Origin: Sandaracinaceae bacterium
GTDB lineage: Bacteria > Myxococcota_A > Polyangia > Polyangiales > Sandaracinaceae
DNA: 64,000 nucleotides
NCBI GenBank assembly: GCA_019637095.1
Contig: JAHBWG010000043.1
Span: forward strand, 1 to 64,000
Reading direction: 5' to 3'
Part shown: positions 41,012 to 50,414 of the stretch, piece after piece
Layout: the number at the start of each line of letters is the position of its first letter
Position numbering within the stretch: the first letter of the stretch is position 1
Notes under the pieces: model-generated
The model's input: the letters and a program-made list of their open reading frames with translations, nothing else
What the model was told of the DNA's origin: nothing
Database searches by the model: none
Program-made: the position numbers and the translations under genes

Positions 41012-41017
41012 ACGATA
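41012..41017 (-). promoter_or_regulatory. Putative extended -10 box (TGCTATCGT)
   Basis: TGCTATCGT on the minus strand, 8 bases before the ATG at 41003. On the plus strand a separate TACCCT box (41044-41049) precedes the gene at 41071 by 21 bases. Confidence 0.4.
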
Positions 41018-41070
41018 GCATGGCCTCGCTCCCGGGACGCCCTTACCCTGCCGCTCGATCCGGTCCGGCC

Positions 41071-41811
41071 ATGCCCGCCTCCGACCCCGCGCCCTCGCTC
41101 GCTCGGCACGCGCTGATCCCCGCGTCGCTCGTCGCGTGCTTCGCGATGCTCTACGTGTTCGCGCTCGAGCCGGTGTGGCTCCTCGCGGTGGTCGCGCCCC
41201 TCTGCGCGCTCTACGTGGCGGCGCCGGGGATCGGGCGGCGCTCGCTCGCGCGCTTCGACCGCGACGCGCTCCCCTTGCTCGCGCGTCGGGACGGCCCGGC
41301 CTTGCGCGCTCGGCTGGCCCGCGCGATCGGGATGCACCTGTTCGCCCCGCCCGCCCGGGTCGCGGAGCGGCGCGGGATGGTCGCCGCCGAGACGGGCGCG
41401 CCGGACCGCGCGCGGGCGGCGTATCGCGCGGCGATCGGCGGCTACCCCGAGGACCGGGCGCCCGTCGCGGTGCGGCTCGGGCTCGCCCACGCCTGCTACG
41501 CGCTCGGCGACGACCGCGAGGCGATCCGGCTGTACCGCGCGATCCTGAAGGCCGAAGGCACGTTCCCGCACGTCGAGCGCCGCCTCGCGCACGCGCTCGC
41601 CCGTCGTGGCGAAGCGCTCGAGGACGCAGAGGAGCTGGCCGACGCGGCGCGCCGCCAGCTCGACGACGCCGAGGCGCAGCTCGTCCGCGCGCTCGTGCAC
41701 GCGCGGCGCGGCCAGCGGGGCCCGGCCAAGAAGCTCCTGCGCGGCGCGCGCCGCGCCGAGGGGGTCGATCGGCTCCGCGAGGAGGTCGAGGTCGCGCTCG
41801 AGGAGCCCTGA
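41071..41811 (+). CDS. TPR-containing membrane protein
   Basis: A 246-residue protein with two adjacent N-terminal transmembrane helices (about 15-50, ASLVACFAMLYVFALEPVWLLAVVAPLCALYVAA). The cytoplasmic part is helical, with three to four TPR-like repeats (about 95-225; AERRGMVAAETGAPDRARAAYRAAI, LGLAHACYALGDDREAIRLYRAIL). It is probably a scaffold at the inner membrane. No specific partner can be read, and the neighbours on both sides are lipoprotein genes. Preceded by a TACCCT box. Confidence 0.75.
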   Translation: MPASDPAPSLARHALIPASLVACFAMLYVFALEPVWLLAVVAPLCALYVAAPGIGRRSLARFDRDALPLLARRDGPALRARLARAIGMHLFAPPARVAERRGMVAAETGAPDRARAAYRAAIGGYPEDRAPVAVRLGLAHACYALGDDREAIRLYRAILKAEGTFPHVERRLAHALARRGEALEDAEELADAARRQLDDAEAQLVRALVHARRGQRGPAKKLLRGARRAEGVDRLREEVEVALEEP

Positions 41812-41875
41812 GCGGCGTCGAGGATCCGCGCGCGCCGCTTGCGCGGAGCGCGGTTCCCGCTTCCAATGAGCGCCG

Positions 41876-43852
41876 GTGCGGGTCATCGCCGTGACGTTCT
41901 TGGGCTGCCTCGGGTGCGCGCCGCCGGTGCCGCTCGAGTGGACCGTCTCGCTCTCCGACCCTTCGCTCTGCGCAGGCGTCGTGGCGTACGAGGCCCGCAT
42001 CGAGCGCGACGGCTGCGGTGGCGAGGTCGTCTACCAGGTCACGCGCTTCCGCGGCGCGAGCGAGGCGCTGCCCACGCCCGATCGCCTGAGCCCCGGCCGC
42101 TGGGGCTTCCGCGTGCGCGCGCGCGACGCCGACTGCCGCTACGTCGCGGATCGCTGCATCGAGCGGCAGCTCCCGAGCGATGCCCCCGCGCTCGACGTCG
42201 ACGTCACCTGTGGAGCCCCGGGCGAGCTCGGCTGCGCCGCCGCGAGCTGCGAGGAGGGCGTCTGCGTCGAGGTCGATCCGCCGCCGCCCCCCCGGCTCGC
42301 GTGGCCGCCGAGCGCGCACGCGACGGGGAGTGTCCACGCGCCGCGCCAGACGCGCCTGCGCTGGGACCGCGCGCCGAGCGCGACGCGCTACGAGGTGAGC
42401 CTCGGGCCGCCGTGCGACGGGCCCGCCGCCGACTGCCCGCCCGGCGCCTCGACCGTGCCGACGGACGCGAACGAGCTCGCGCTCGACGCCCTCGCGCTCC
42501 CGCGGCAGCCCGAGCGGCGCGCGTGGACGGTGCGCAGCTGTCGCGGCGACGCGTGCGGCCCGTTCGCGCGCCCGCGCGTGATCGCGCTCGATCGGCTCGA
42601 CGGTGACCTCGACGCGGACGGCTACGCGGACCTGCTCGCCGGCGCGCCCGAGGTCGGCGGCGGGCGCGTCGCGCGCTTCGCGGGCCCGGCGGCGGGCGCG
42701 CCGACGTTCCTCGACCCCGGCCTCGAGGCGAGCGCGCGCTTCGGCCTCGCGGTCGCGAGCGCGGACGTGAACGGCGACGGGCGCGCGGACGTGATCGTCG
42801 GCGCGCCGTTCGCCGACGGCGCCGCGGGCGGGGACGCGGGGCGCGTCTTCGTGGCGCGCGGAGGGGCCGCGCCCGCGCCGCTCGAGACCGGCGCGGGGAG
42901 CGCCGCCGAGACGCTCGGGGCCGCGGTCGCGGTGGTGGGCGACCTCGACGGGGACGGCTTCCTCGACGTGGCGCTGGGAGCGCCGCAGCACGCCGAGCGC
43001 GCCACCGGCGCCGGCCGCGTGGTGGTGCTCTTCGGGTCTGCCGGCGGGCTCGAGCGACCGACGGCGCTGTCCTACGAGAGCGCGCCCTCCGCCGCGTTCG
43101 GCGCGGCGCTCGCGGGCGGGGATCTCGACGGCGACGGCTACGCGGATCTCGTCGTCGGCGAGCCCGGGCGCTCGCTCGGCGCGAGCGCGCCGGAGGGGGG
43201 GCGGGTCCTCGTGTTCCGAGGCGGCCCGCGCGGCCTCGCGGCGGTGCCCGAGGTGATCGAGCCTTCGAGCCCGCAACCCGTCTTGCGCTTCGGGCAGGCG
43301 CTCGCGGTGCTCCCCGATCTCGACGGCGACGGGATCGCGGACCTCGCGGTCGGCGCGCCCGGCTGGGATCCGGCGGCCTCGCCCGACCGCCGCGTCGGCC
43401 GCGTGTTCGTCTACAGCGGGCGCCGCGGCGGGCTCGCCGGCGTCGTGCCGCAGGAGCTCGCGAGCCCGATCTCCGGCTCGCCCGCGTCGGGCGAGCGCTT
43501 CGGCGCGGCGCTCGCCACGGGCGACCTCAACGGAGACGGACGCTCGGATCTGGTCGTCGGGGCGCCGGCGGCGGAGCCCGACGGCGCGGCGCTCGTGTAC
43601 CTGTCGGCGGGCCTGCGCTTCGACGCGGCGCCGAGCCGCTTCCTCGATCGCGCGGCGGCGGGTGCGGAGCTCGGCGCCGCGCTCGGGGTCGGCGACCTCG
43701 ACGGCGACGGCTTCGACGACGTCGCGGTGATCGCCCGGGGCGAGGAGCGGCTGCGCGTCTACCTCGGCGAGCCGAGCGGCCCGCTCGCGGCGCCCTCCCT
43801 CATGCTCGGCGCGGGGCTCGGTCTTCGTGGTGGGGTGACCCTCGGGCGTTGA
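41876..43852 (+). CDS. FG-GAP (integrin-like) repeat lipoprotein
   Basis: A 658-residue predicted lipoprotein (Cys14 in LGCLGC). Residues 15-230 are a cysteine-containing region with a fibronectin-like segment (RLRWDRAPSATRYEVSL). The rest is a seven-repeat FG-GAP beta propeller. Each blade has a calcium loop: DLDADGYADLLAGAP, DVNGDGRADVIVGAP, DLDGDGFLDVALGAP, DLDGDGYADLVVGEP, DLDGDGIADLAVGAP, DLNGDGRSDLVVGAP and DLDGDGFDDVAVIA. It should bind Ca2+ and fold as an integrin-alpha-type head, a common adhesion module. The start is a GTG. Convergent with the kinase gene. Confidence 0.85.
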   Translation: MRVIAVTFLGCLGCAPPVPLEWTVSLSDPSLCAGVVAYEARIERDGCGGEVVYQVTRFRGASEALPTPDRLSPGRWGFRVRARDADCRYVADRCIERQLPSDAPALDVDVTCGAPGELGCAAASCEEGVCVEVDPPPPPRLAWPPSAHATGSVHAPRQTRLRWDRAPSATRYEVSLGPPCDGPAADCPPGASTVPTDANELALDALALPRQPERRAWTVRSCRGDACGPFARPRVIALDRLDGDLDADGYADLLAGAPEVGGGRVARFAGPAAGAPTFLDPGLEASARFGLAVASADVNGDGRADVIVGAPFADGAAGGDAGRVFVARGGAAPAPLETGAGSAAETLGAAVAVVGDLDGDGFLDVALGAPQHAERATGAGRVVVLFGSAGGLERPTALSYESAPSAAFGAALAGGDLDGDGYADLVVGEPGRSLGASAPEGGRVLVFRGGPRGLAAVPEVIEPSSPQPVLRFGQALAVLPDLDGDGIADLAVGAPGWDPAASPDRRVGRVFVYSGRRGGLAGVVPQELASPISGSPASGERFGAALATGDLNGDGRSDLVVGAPAAEPDGAALVYLSAGLRFDAAPSRFLDRAAAGAELGAALGVGDLDGDGFDDVAVIARGEERLRVYLGEPSGPLAAPSLMLGAGLGLRGGVTLGR

Positions 43853-43865
43853 GCCCGCTCGGGCT
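43852..43865. terminator. Short hairpin between convergent genes
   Basis: AGCCC and GGGCT flank a GCTC loop across the FG-GAP and kinase stop codons. Weak, no T-run. Confidence 0.3.
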
Positions 43866-45654
43866 ACTCGCTGACCTCCTCGACCACGCGCTCGACGCCC
43901 CCGGGCTCGACGCGGACGCGCACGTCGCGGCCGGGCGCGCGGCCGAACGGCCGCAGCGTCAGGACGTGCTCGCCCGCGGGCAGCTCCACCGAGCGCGGGG
44001 TCCGGCCCAGGAGCCGCCCGCCGAGGTAGACGTCGGCCCAGCCCCCGCGCGTGACGACGTTGACGCGTCCCGGCGCGGCCTCGCTCGCGGGCTCGCGCTC
44101 CGGCGGCGGATCTGCGCGGCGCCGCCGCGCGACCCGGCTGGACGCGGGCTCGGTGCTCGCGGGCTCCTCCGCGGCGGGCGCGACGTCGGCGGCGCGAGGA
44201 GGTGCAACGTCGATTGCGGGCGACGGATCGGTCCCGGCCACGGAGGCGCTCGCCTCCCTGCTCGGCGCGTCGGCGGCGGGAGGCAGCACCACGGCGGCCC
44301 GCTCGCGCGCAGGGGTCGCGAGCGCGAAGGCGGCGCCGAGGGCGACCACCAGCGCGACCGCCGACCCGAGGGCCACCACGGGCCGCCACCGCCTCGGGGC
44401 GGGCGATGGCGCGCGCACCTCGGCGGGCTCCGGCGGGGCGGTCACCGTCGGCGTCTGCTCGCCCGGGCGCGGAGGCGCGAACGACGGAGTGGCCTCGCCG
44501 GCGCGGCCGATCCGGGCAGGGGGCGGCGGCGCGAACGACGGGGTGACCTCGCCGAGGCGCGCGCCCCCGATCGGCACGGCGGGCACCGGGACGATCCCGG
44601 ATCGCTCGTCGCTCGTCCCCGCGAGCTCGGTGCGCACGATCTCCTGCTTGCCGGCGCGCCGCGCCGCGAAGCGCTCGCTCATCAGCGCCGCGAGGTCGGC
44701 GCGCGTGGTCGCGGTGGCGCGGCCGTGCAGGTAGGCCTCGAGCTCCGCCGCGAGCGCGCGCGCGCTCGGCGTGCGCGCGTCGAGGTCGCGCGCGAGCGCC
44801 CGGAGCACGCACGCGTCGAGCGCCGGCTCGATGCCGGGCACGATGCTCGAGGGCGCGGGGACCTCGAGCGAGCCGACCTGTTGGATCGTCTCGACGTCGG
44901 TCTCGCGCCGGAAGAGGCGCCGGCCGGTGAGCGCCTCCCAGAGGCAGACGCCGAGGGCGAAGACGTCCGCGCGTCGATCGACGGGGCGCCCGCTCACCTG
45001 CTCGGGCGCCATGTACGAGACCTTGCCCTTGAGCGCCCCCGCGCGGGTCTGGTGGATGCGGCCCTCCGCGCGCGCGACCCCGAAGTCGAGCACCTTCACC
45101 GCGCCGTCGTAGGTCACGAAGAGGTTCTGCGGCGAGACGTCGCGGTGCACGACCCCGAGCGGGCTGCCGCGCTCGTCCGTCAGCTCGTGCGCGGCGTGCA
45201 GGCCCTCGGCCGCCTCGGCGATCACCCGCGCGGCGAGGGCGCGCCAGCGCGCGCTCGCGAGCATCCCCGGGGCCGTCGCGACCGCGCGCACCACCGAGGC
45301 GAGCGACTCGCCGAGCAGGTACTCCATCGCGAGGAACCACGCCCCGTCGGCCTCGCCGAAGTCGATCGTCGAGCAGACGTTCGGGTGGTGGATGCGCGCG
45401 GACAGGCGCGCCTCGTCGAGGAACATCTCGACGAGGTCCTTGCGGCGCGCGAGGTGCGGGTGGATCCGCTTGATCGCGAACGCGCGCTCGAACCCGCCCG
45501 GGCCCTCCGCCTTCGCGAGGTAGACCGTGCCCATGCCGCCGTCCGCGAGGCGACGGCACAGGACGTAGCGGCCGAGCCGGTCGGCCTCGTTCGCCTCGAG
45601 CCGCTCCGGCGTGTCGTCGAGGACGTCGCTCCACTCGGCGCTCACGTCCCTCAC
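43864..45654 (-). CDS. Membrane serine/threonine protein kinase with PEGA domain (mglBA operon)
   Basis: A 596-residue Hanks-type kinase. Catalytic segments: glycine loop LADGGMGTVY (36-45), Lys62 (FAIKRIHPH), catalytic loop HRDVSPQN (170-177) with the typical myxobacterial SPQN, DFG (190-192) and APE (MAPEQV). A long Pro/Thr-rich juxtamembrane segment (about 310-395) precedes a single helix (about 400-420) and a Pro-rich linker. It ends in a PEGA domain (about 525-585: GWADVYLGGRLLGRTP). Start: GTG at 45654, overlapping the upstream TPR-gene stop by 4 (GTGA). As the last gene of the mglB-mglA operon, it is a candidate regulator or effector of the polarity switch. Confidence 0.93.
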   Translation of the reverse strand: MRDVSAEWSDVLDDTPERLEANEADRLGRYVLCRRLADGGMGTVYLAKAEGPGGFERAFAIKRIHPHLARRKDLVEMFLDEARLSARIHHPNVCSTIDFGEADGAWFLAMEYLLGESLASVVRAVATAPGMLASARWRALAARVIAEAAEGLHAAHELTDERGSPLGVVHRDVSPQNLFVTYDGAVKVLDFGVARAEGRIHQTRAGALKGKVSYMAPEQVSGRPVDRRADVFALGVCLWEALTGRRLFRRETDVETIQQVGSLEVPAPSSIVPGIEPALDACVLRALARDLDARTPSARALAAELEAYLHGRATATTRADLAALMSERFAARRAGKQEIVRTELAGTSDERSGIVPVPAVPIGGARLGEVTPSFAPPPPARIGRAGEATPSFAPPRPGEQTPTVTAPPEPAEVRAPSPAPRRWRPVVALGSAVALVVALGAAFALATPARERAAVVLPPAADAPSREASASVAGTDPSPAIDVAPPRAADVAPAAEEPASTEPASSRVARRRRADPPPEREPASEAAPGRVNVVTRGGWADVYLGGRLLGRTPRSVELPAGEHVLTLRPFGRAPGRDVRVRVEPGGVERVVEEVSE

Positions 45655-46439
45655 GGCAGCCTCGGCGGGCTTGGCTGGGTGTCCGCGGGCGCGGTCGCCG
45701 CGACCACGATCGCGATCACGACGCCGATCACGACGGCGGCGCCTGCGCCGAGCGCGATCCAGCCCCACGGCGCGTCGTCCCCGCCGCTCGCGCCCTCGCG
45801 CAGGTGCGGCGCCTCGCGGCTTCCGTCGCGCGCCACGACGGCGCCGCCCGGGCCGAGCGCCTCGCCGTAGTAGGCGAGGGCGCGGGCCGCGTCGATCGGC
45901 AGGATCAGCGGCTCGTCCTGCGCCTCGAGCCAGGCGCCGTCCCCGACGCGGGCGGCGACGCGCACGTGCCGCACCAGGCCGCCCGGGTCGCCCTCGGCGC
46001 GCGCCTCGAGCCGCGCCTCGGTCTCGCTCTCGGTGAGCTCGACCTCGAGCGTGAGGCGGCGCCGGTCCGCGAGCCGCGCGAAGCGCTCGACGAGCTCGGG
46101 CGGGGTCTCGGGCGCGAGCCGGTGCTCGGGCGCCATCGCGGCCAGCCGAGCGAGCGCGGCCTCGAGCGCGGCCGCGCGGCCGAGCGCGTAGTGCACGTGT
46201 GCCCGCCCCTCGAAGACCCGCACGAGCTCGGCGCGGGTGAGCGTCCCGGCCTCCGCCTCGTCGAACGCCGCCAACGCGCCGTCGAAGTCGGCGGCGAGCA
46301 CGCGGCGCCAGCCCTCGTCGACCGAGCTCTGGGCCGCGGCGTGCGCCGACACGACGGCGTGCGCGCACACCACCAGCGCCACCGTGAACGCGACGCGCTC
46401 CACTCTGCGGATCGTAGCCAATCCGCCAGCCGGGCTCAT
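45651..46439 (-). CDS. TPR-like protein with C-terminal membrane helix (mglBA operon)
   Basis: A 262-residue protein with a signal peptide (cleavage about residue 35-37), TPR-like helices (about 40-120, [23 protein letters not shown]) and a beta-rich stretch (about 125-215). It ends in a transmembrane helix (about 225-250) and a short cytoplasmic tail. It should sit in the periplasm, tethered to the inner membrane by the C-terminus. Start: ATG at 46439, whose 4-base overlap with the mglA stop (ATGA) fits the operon pattern; a GTG at 46403 is a possible alternative. Located between mglA and the PEGA kinase. A partner role for either is inferred from co-transcription only. Confidence 0.8.
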   Translation of the reverse strand: MSPAGGLATIRRVERVAFTVALVVCAHAVVSAHAAAQSSVDEGWRRVLAADFDGALAAFDEAEAGTLTRAELVRVFEGRAHVHYALGRAAALEAALARLAAMAPEHRLAPETPPELVERFARLADRRRLTLEVELTESETEARLEARAEGDPGGLVRHVRVAARVGDGAWLEAQDEPLILPIDAARALAYYGEALGPGGAVVARDGSREAPHLREGASGGDDAPWGWIALGAGAAVVIGVVIAIVVAATAPADTQPSPPRLP

Positions 46440-47026
46440 CCACCGGAGCGCTTCAGCTCCGTCAGGACCAGCTTGGCGATGGCCTTGAGCGTGTCGAACA
46501 CGCCCCCGCCCGAGACGGCGACCGCTTCGAAGTCCGGGACGTTGCCGGGGTTGAGCATGGCGCGCAGCTCTTCGACCGGTGCGATCGAGGGCATGTCGCG
46601 CTTGTTGTACTGGATGACGTAAGGGAGCTTGTCGAGCGAGTAGCCCTGTTCCGCGAGGTTCGTCCGCAGGTTCTCGAGCGACTCGAGGTTCGCCTCCATG
46701 CGGGCGATCTGCGAGTCGGCGACGAACACGACGCCGTCGACGCCCTTGAGGATGAGCTTGCGGCTCGCGTCGTAGAACACCTGCCCCGGCACGGTGTAGA
46801 GGTGGAAGCGCGTCTTGAACCCGCGGATCTCGCCGAGCGCGAGCGGCAGGAAGTCGAAGAAGAGCGTCCGCTCCGTCTCGGTGGCGAGGGAGATCATCTT
46901 GCCCTTCGCCTCGGGGTTGGTCTTGTTGTAGATGAACTGTAGGTTCGTCGTCTTCCCGCACAGCCCAGGGCCGTAGTAGACGATCTTGCAGTTGATCTCG
47001 CGGGAGAGGTAGTTGATGAAGGACAC
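46436..47026 (-). CDS. mglA: Ras-like polarity GTPase MglA
   Basis: A 196-residue small GTPase that sets the leading pole in myxobacteria. The P-loop is GPGLCGKTT (19-27), the switch region has [12 protein letters not shown], and the base-binding motif is NKRD (YNKRDMPS). The opening MSFINY followed by [12 protein letters not shown] is the hallmark of MglA, which carries TVPG in place of the Ras DxxG motif. By family the protein cycles between GTP-bound, pole-directing, and GDP-bound, diffuse states, with MglB as GAP. It lies 9 bases after mglB, and its stop overlaps the next gene's ATG. Very high confidence. Confidence 0.97.
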   Translation of the reverse strand: MSFINYLSREINCKIVYYGPGLCGKTTNLQFIYNKTNPEAKGKMISLATETERTLFFDFLPLALGEIRGFKTRFHLYTVPGQVFYDASRKLILKGVDGVVFVADSQIARMEANLESLENLRTNLAEQGYSLDKLPYVIQYNKRDMPSIAPVEELRAMLNPGNVPDFEAVAVSGGGVFDTLKAIAKLVLTELKRSGG

Positions 47027-47035
47027 CGTGCGGCC

Positions 47036-47518
47036 TCAGTCGTTGAAGAGGTTGTCGATGTCGTCGTCGGTGATCTCGGCGAACGGGGTCTCGCGCGCCG
47101 GGTCCTGGACCTTCTGAAGCAGGGCCTCGAAGATCCGGTTGAGCTCCTCCGACGCCTTCTTCACCCGCAGCCGGACGAGCCCGAGGCTGGTCTTGTTGTC
47201 GAAGATCACGACGAGGATCACTCGATTGCCGACCAACTGGATGTGGATGTTCGACTGTTCCCCTTCGTGGAACTGCGTCGTGAACTCGCTCTCGCGCAAG
47301 AGCTTCGCCATGCCGCCCGTGGCGGCGATGTTCCCGGCGGTCAGCGAGGCGAGCGAGGTCGTGTCGATCTGTTCGGTGTCGCCCGAGGCGGCGATCAGCT
47401 GTCCGTTCTTGTCGATGATGAAGACGACGCGGGCGTTCGCTTCCTTCACCAGGCGATCGACGATCGCCTGGATCTGATTGAACTCCTCCTCGTACATCAC
47501 CATCTGCGGGTTCGTCAT
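47036..47518 (-). CDS. mglB: MglB, roadblock/LC7 GAP for MglA
   Basis: A 160-residue roadblock/LC7-domain protein (about 8-130; FNQIQAIVDRLVKEANARVVFIIDKNGQLIAASGD, LIIVVIFDN-type core). It carries the acidic C-terminal tail typical of MglB (AEITDDDIDNLFND). Dimers bind MglA and stimulate its GTPase at the lagging pole. Upstream, GGAGGA lies at normal spacing before the ATG at 47518, so this mRNA has a leader. It is the first gene of mglB-mglA-TPR-kinase. The intergenic gap to the P-ATPase is 85 bases with no obvious terminator. Confidence 0.96.
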   Translation of the reverse strand: MTNPQMVMYEEEFNQIQAIVDRLVKEANARVVFIIDKNGQLIAASGDTEQIDTTSLASLTAGNIAATGGMAKLLRESEFTTQFHEGEQSNIHIQLVGNRVILVVIFDNKTSLGLVRLRVKKASEELNRIFEALLQKVQDPARETPFAEITDDDIDNLFND

Positions 47519-47603
47519 CGGCTCCTCCGCACGTCACCGGCCCGGACTCCGCGCTCCCGGCCGGCAGGCTGGGTGTGTTGGTACCAGAGAACGGGGCCCC
47601 CTG

Positions 47604-50324
47604 TCACCGGCTCTGTCGCGTCGCGCGCGCGATGAGCTTGGCCACCTCGAACACGGGCACCGGCAGGAAGGCGAGCGCGAGCACGACGCCCCACTCGGCG
47701 GCGCTGAACAGGTGGGTCCGGAAGACGTCGTGGAGCCCGGGCACGACGATCGTCACCGAGTGGACGGCGGCGCTGACGGCGATCGCCAGCCAGAGGGCGC
47801 GGTTCTCGAACGGCCGGGCGAGCGCGCTGCGGAGCCGGCTGCGGCAGTTGAACGCGTGGAACAGGGGCGAGAGGGCGAGGACCGTGAACGCCATCGCGCG
47901 GCACCGCGCGAGCGCCTCGGCGCGCCCGACGCCCTCGAACATCGCGGGGGCCACGTCGGGGAGCCACATCACGCCGAGCGCGGCGCCGCCCATCACCGAG
48001 CCGACGAGCAACATCCCGAAGAAGTCCCGCCAGCCGACGATCCCCTCGTCGGGCCGGCGCGGCCGCTCCTCCATCTGGCTCGGGTCCGGCGGGTCCACGC
48101 CGAGCGCGAGCGCGGGCAGGCCGTTGGTCACGAGGTTCACCCAGAGCAGCTGGAGCGGCGTGAGCTGCGGCCACTCGAAGAACGAGCCGAGGATGACCGC
48201 GACGACCAGGCCCGCGTTGCTGCTGTTCAAGAAGAAGATGAACTTCTGGATGTTGCGGAAGATCGCGCGGCCCTCGCGCACCGCGTGCACGATGGTCGCG
48301 AAGTTGTCGTCCGCGAGCACCATCTCCGAGGCGTCTCGCGCCACGTCCGTGCCGCCGAGGCCCATCGCCACGCCGATCTGCGCCTCGCGCAGCGCCGGCG
48401 CGTCGTTGACCCCGTCGCCGGTCATCGCGGCGACGTGCCCCCGGCGCTGCAGCGCGCGCACGATCCGGAGCTTCTGCTCGGCGGTGGTGCGCGCGAACAC
48501 GGCGACGCGCTCGATGCGCGCCTCGAGCTCCTGCTCGGTCGTGTCCGCGAGCTGCGCGCCCGTCATCGCGAGCGCGTCCTCGCTCCAGAGCCCGAGCTCG
48601 CGGGCGATCGCCGCCGCGGTCACGGCGTGGTCGCCGGTGATCATCACGACGCGGATCCCCGCGCGGCGACACTCGGCGATCGCGTCCTTCACCTCCGGGC
48701 GCGGCGGGTCGATCATCGCGGCGAGCCCGACGAACACGAGGTTCGACTCGACCGCCTCGGGGTCGGGCTCGTCGCGCATCGCGAGGGCGAGGACCCGCAG
48801 CGCGTCCTTCGCGTACGCCTCGGTGCTCTCGTGCAGGCGCGCCCGCCCCGCGTCGTCGAGCGGCACCGGCCCCTCGTCGGTCAGCGCGTGCGTGCAGCGC
48901 TCGATCAGGCTGTCGGGCGAGCCTTTCACGTACGCCACGCGATCGGCGACCACGCTCATCCGCTTGCGGTCCCCGTCGAACGGGCGGGTCGCCTCGATCG
49001 TCTTCTGAGCGAGGAGCGTCTCTCGCTCGACGCCGAGCTTGCGCGCGAGCACGAGCAGCGCGCCCTCGGTCGGATCGCCGAGCAGCTTCGGGTCGCCCTC
49101 GGAGTGATCGAAGGACGCGTCGTTGCAGATCGCGGCGACCTCCGCGAGGGCGCGCAGCGCGCGGCCGGGCTCGGTGACCGGTCCGTCCTCGCCGACCACC
49201 GCGCCGTCCGCGGCGTAGCCTCCTCCTTCCACGTGGAACCGCGCTTCGAACGTCTCGACGGCGCGCACGGTCATCGCGTTCTGGGTCAGCGTCCCGGTCT
49301 TGTCGGTGCAGATGACCGTCGCGCTCCCGAGCGTCTCGACGGCGGGGAGCTTGCGCACGATCGCGCCGCGGTGGGCCATGCGCTGCATCCCGAGCGCGAG
49401 CGTGATCGTCGTGATGGCGGGCAGGCCCTCGGGGATCGCCGCGACGGCGAGGCTCACCGCGGTCAGCAGCATGACGGTCCACGAGCGGCCGCCGGTCGCG
49501 AGCCCGATGAGGAACAGCGCCACCGAGAGCCCGAGGCAGATGACGAGGATGATCTTGCCGAGGCGGTTCAGCCGCTGCTCGAGCGGGGTGTCGACCGTCT
49601 CGACGTCGCGCATCAGCGTGCCGATGCGGCCGAGCTCGGTGTAGACGCCGGTCGCGACGACCACGCCGAGCCCGCGCCCGCGCACCACGGTCGTGCCGAG
49701 GTAGACCATGTTCGCGCGCTCGGCGAGCGTCGTCATCTCGTCGTGCACCGCGTCGGCGCGCTTGGCGACCGAGGTCGACTCGCCGGTCAGCGCCGCCTCC
49801 TCCGTCGCGAGCTCGACGGCCTCGACGAGGCGGACGTCCGCGGGGGCGGCGTCGCCCGCGACGAGCTCGATCAGGTCGCCGGGCACGAGCTCGCGCGCCG
49901 GGATCACCGACTTCTTGCCGCCGCGGATCACGGTGGCGTTGGGCGCGGCCATCTTCTGCAGCGCCTCGAGCGCGCGCTCCGCGCGCCGCTCCTGGAAGAA
50001 CCCGAGCAGCGCGTTGACGGCGACGATGAGCAGGATCGCGAAGGTGTCGCCGAAGCGCGCGAGGAAGCCCGCGTGCGCCTCCGACGTGAAGGCGACCCCG
50101 AGCGAGACGAGCGCGGCGACGAGGAGCGCCCCGACGAGCGGATCGGCGAACTGCGACAGGATCTGGCGGATCGCGCTCGTCCGCTCGCCGGCGGGCAGGG
50201 TGTTGTCGCCGAGCTTCGCCCGCCGCGAGCGCGCCCGCTCGATGGACAGGCCCGCGACCGGGTCCGCGTCCCAGCGCTCGAGCGCGTCGTCGAGCGCGCG
50301 CGCATGCCAGGGGATCGGGTTCAT
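47604..50324 (-). CDS. Calcium-type P-type ATPase (P2)
   Basis: A 906-residue cation pump. An N-terminal cation-ATPase domain (ALDDALERWDADPVAGLS) and about ten membrane helices are visible. The phosphorylation site is Asp341 in CTDKTGTLT, the transport motif is AAIPEGLPA (P2-type PEGLP), and TGES (LTGESTS), KGSPD and TGDGVNDAPAL complete the set. The length and motifs match P2A/P2B Ca2+-ATPases rather than copper or potassium pumps. It probably exports Ca2+ or Mn2+ from the cytoplasm. Its start is 9 bases after a TAAGCC box. It points toward the mglB gene. Confidence 0.92.
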   Translation of the reverse strand: MNPIPWHARALDDALERWDADPVAGLSIERARSRRAKLGDNTLPAGERTSAIRQILSQFADPLVGALLVAALVSLGVAFTSEAHAGFLARFGDTFAILLIVAVNALLGFFQERRAERALEALQKMAAPNATVIRGGKKSVIPARELVPGDLIELVAGDAAPADVRLVEAVELATEEAALTGESTSVAKRADAVHDEMTTLAERANMVYLGTTVVRGRGLGVVVATGVYTELGRIGTLMRDVETVDTPLEQRLNRLGKIILVICLGLSVALFLIGLATGGRSWTVMLLTAVSLAVAAIPEGLPAITTITLALGMQRMAHRGAIVRKLPAVETLGSATVICTDKTGTLTQNAMTVRAVETFEARFHVEGGGYAADGAVVGEDGPVTEPGRALRALAEVAAICNDASFDHSEGDPKLLGDPTEGALLVLARKLGVERETLLAQKTIEATRPFDGDRKRMSVVADRVAYVKGSPDSLIERCTHALTDEGPVPLDDAGRARLHESTEAYAKDALRVLALAMRDEPDPEAVESNLVFVGLAAMIDPPRPEVKDAIAECRRAGIRVVMITGDHAVTAAAIARELGLWSEDALAMTGAQLADTTEQELEARIERVAVFARTTAEQKLRIVRALQRRGHVAAMTGDGVNDAPALREAQIGVAMGLGGTDVARDASEMVLADDNFATIVHAVREGRAIFRNIQKFIFFLNSSNAGLVVAVILGSFFEWPQLTPLQLLWVNLVTNGLPALALGVDPPDPSQMEERPRRPDEGIVGWRDFFGMLLVGSVMGGAALGVMWLPDVAPAMFEGVGRAEALARCRAMAFTVLALSPLFHAFNCRSRLRSALARPFENRALWLAIAVSAAVHSVTIVVPGLHDVFRTHLFSAAEWGVVLALAFLPVPVFEVAKLIARATRQSR

Positions 50325-50333
50325 CCGCAGCGA

Positions 50334-50339
50334 GGCTTA
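50334..50339 (-). promoter_or_regulatory. Putative -10 box (TAAGCC)
   Basis: TAAGCC on the minus strand, 9 bases before the ATG of the P-ATPase at 50324. A TAGCCT at 50372-50377 on the plus strand may serve the SppA gene. Confidence 0.35.
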
Positions 50340-50383
50340 CCACGTCCCTCGCGCTCGGCGACGAACCGCTCTAGCCTTCCGTC

Positions 50384-50402
50384 GGAGGGGCTCCGGCCCC
50401 AG
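50384..50402 (+). repeat. GGAGGGG hairpin element, copy E
   Basis: GGAGGGGCTCCGGCCCC folds as a 5-base-pair stem (GGGGC/GCCCC) with a TCCG loop, similar in frame to the GGAGGGG...TTC-loop element of copies A-D. Resemblance is short, so membership is tentative. Confidence 0.3.
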
Positions 50403-50414
50403 AGACTGCGCAAC

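Noticed and set aside
40898-45634. 1578-codon frame on the minus strand across the TPR, FG-GAP and kinase genes
   Set aside because: Arg/Ala/Gly-rich with no motifs; it covers three genes with recognised domains in other frames.
47515-50343. 942-codon minus-strand frame across the P-ATPase
   Set aside because: Shadow of the ATPase in another frame; no membrane helices or pump motifs.
47478-50414. Long plus-strand extension upstream of the SppA start
   Set aside because: The sequence is antisense to the P-type ATPase and low complexity. SppA features start only after GTG 50415.
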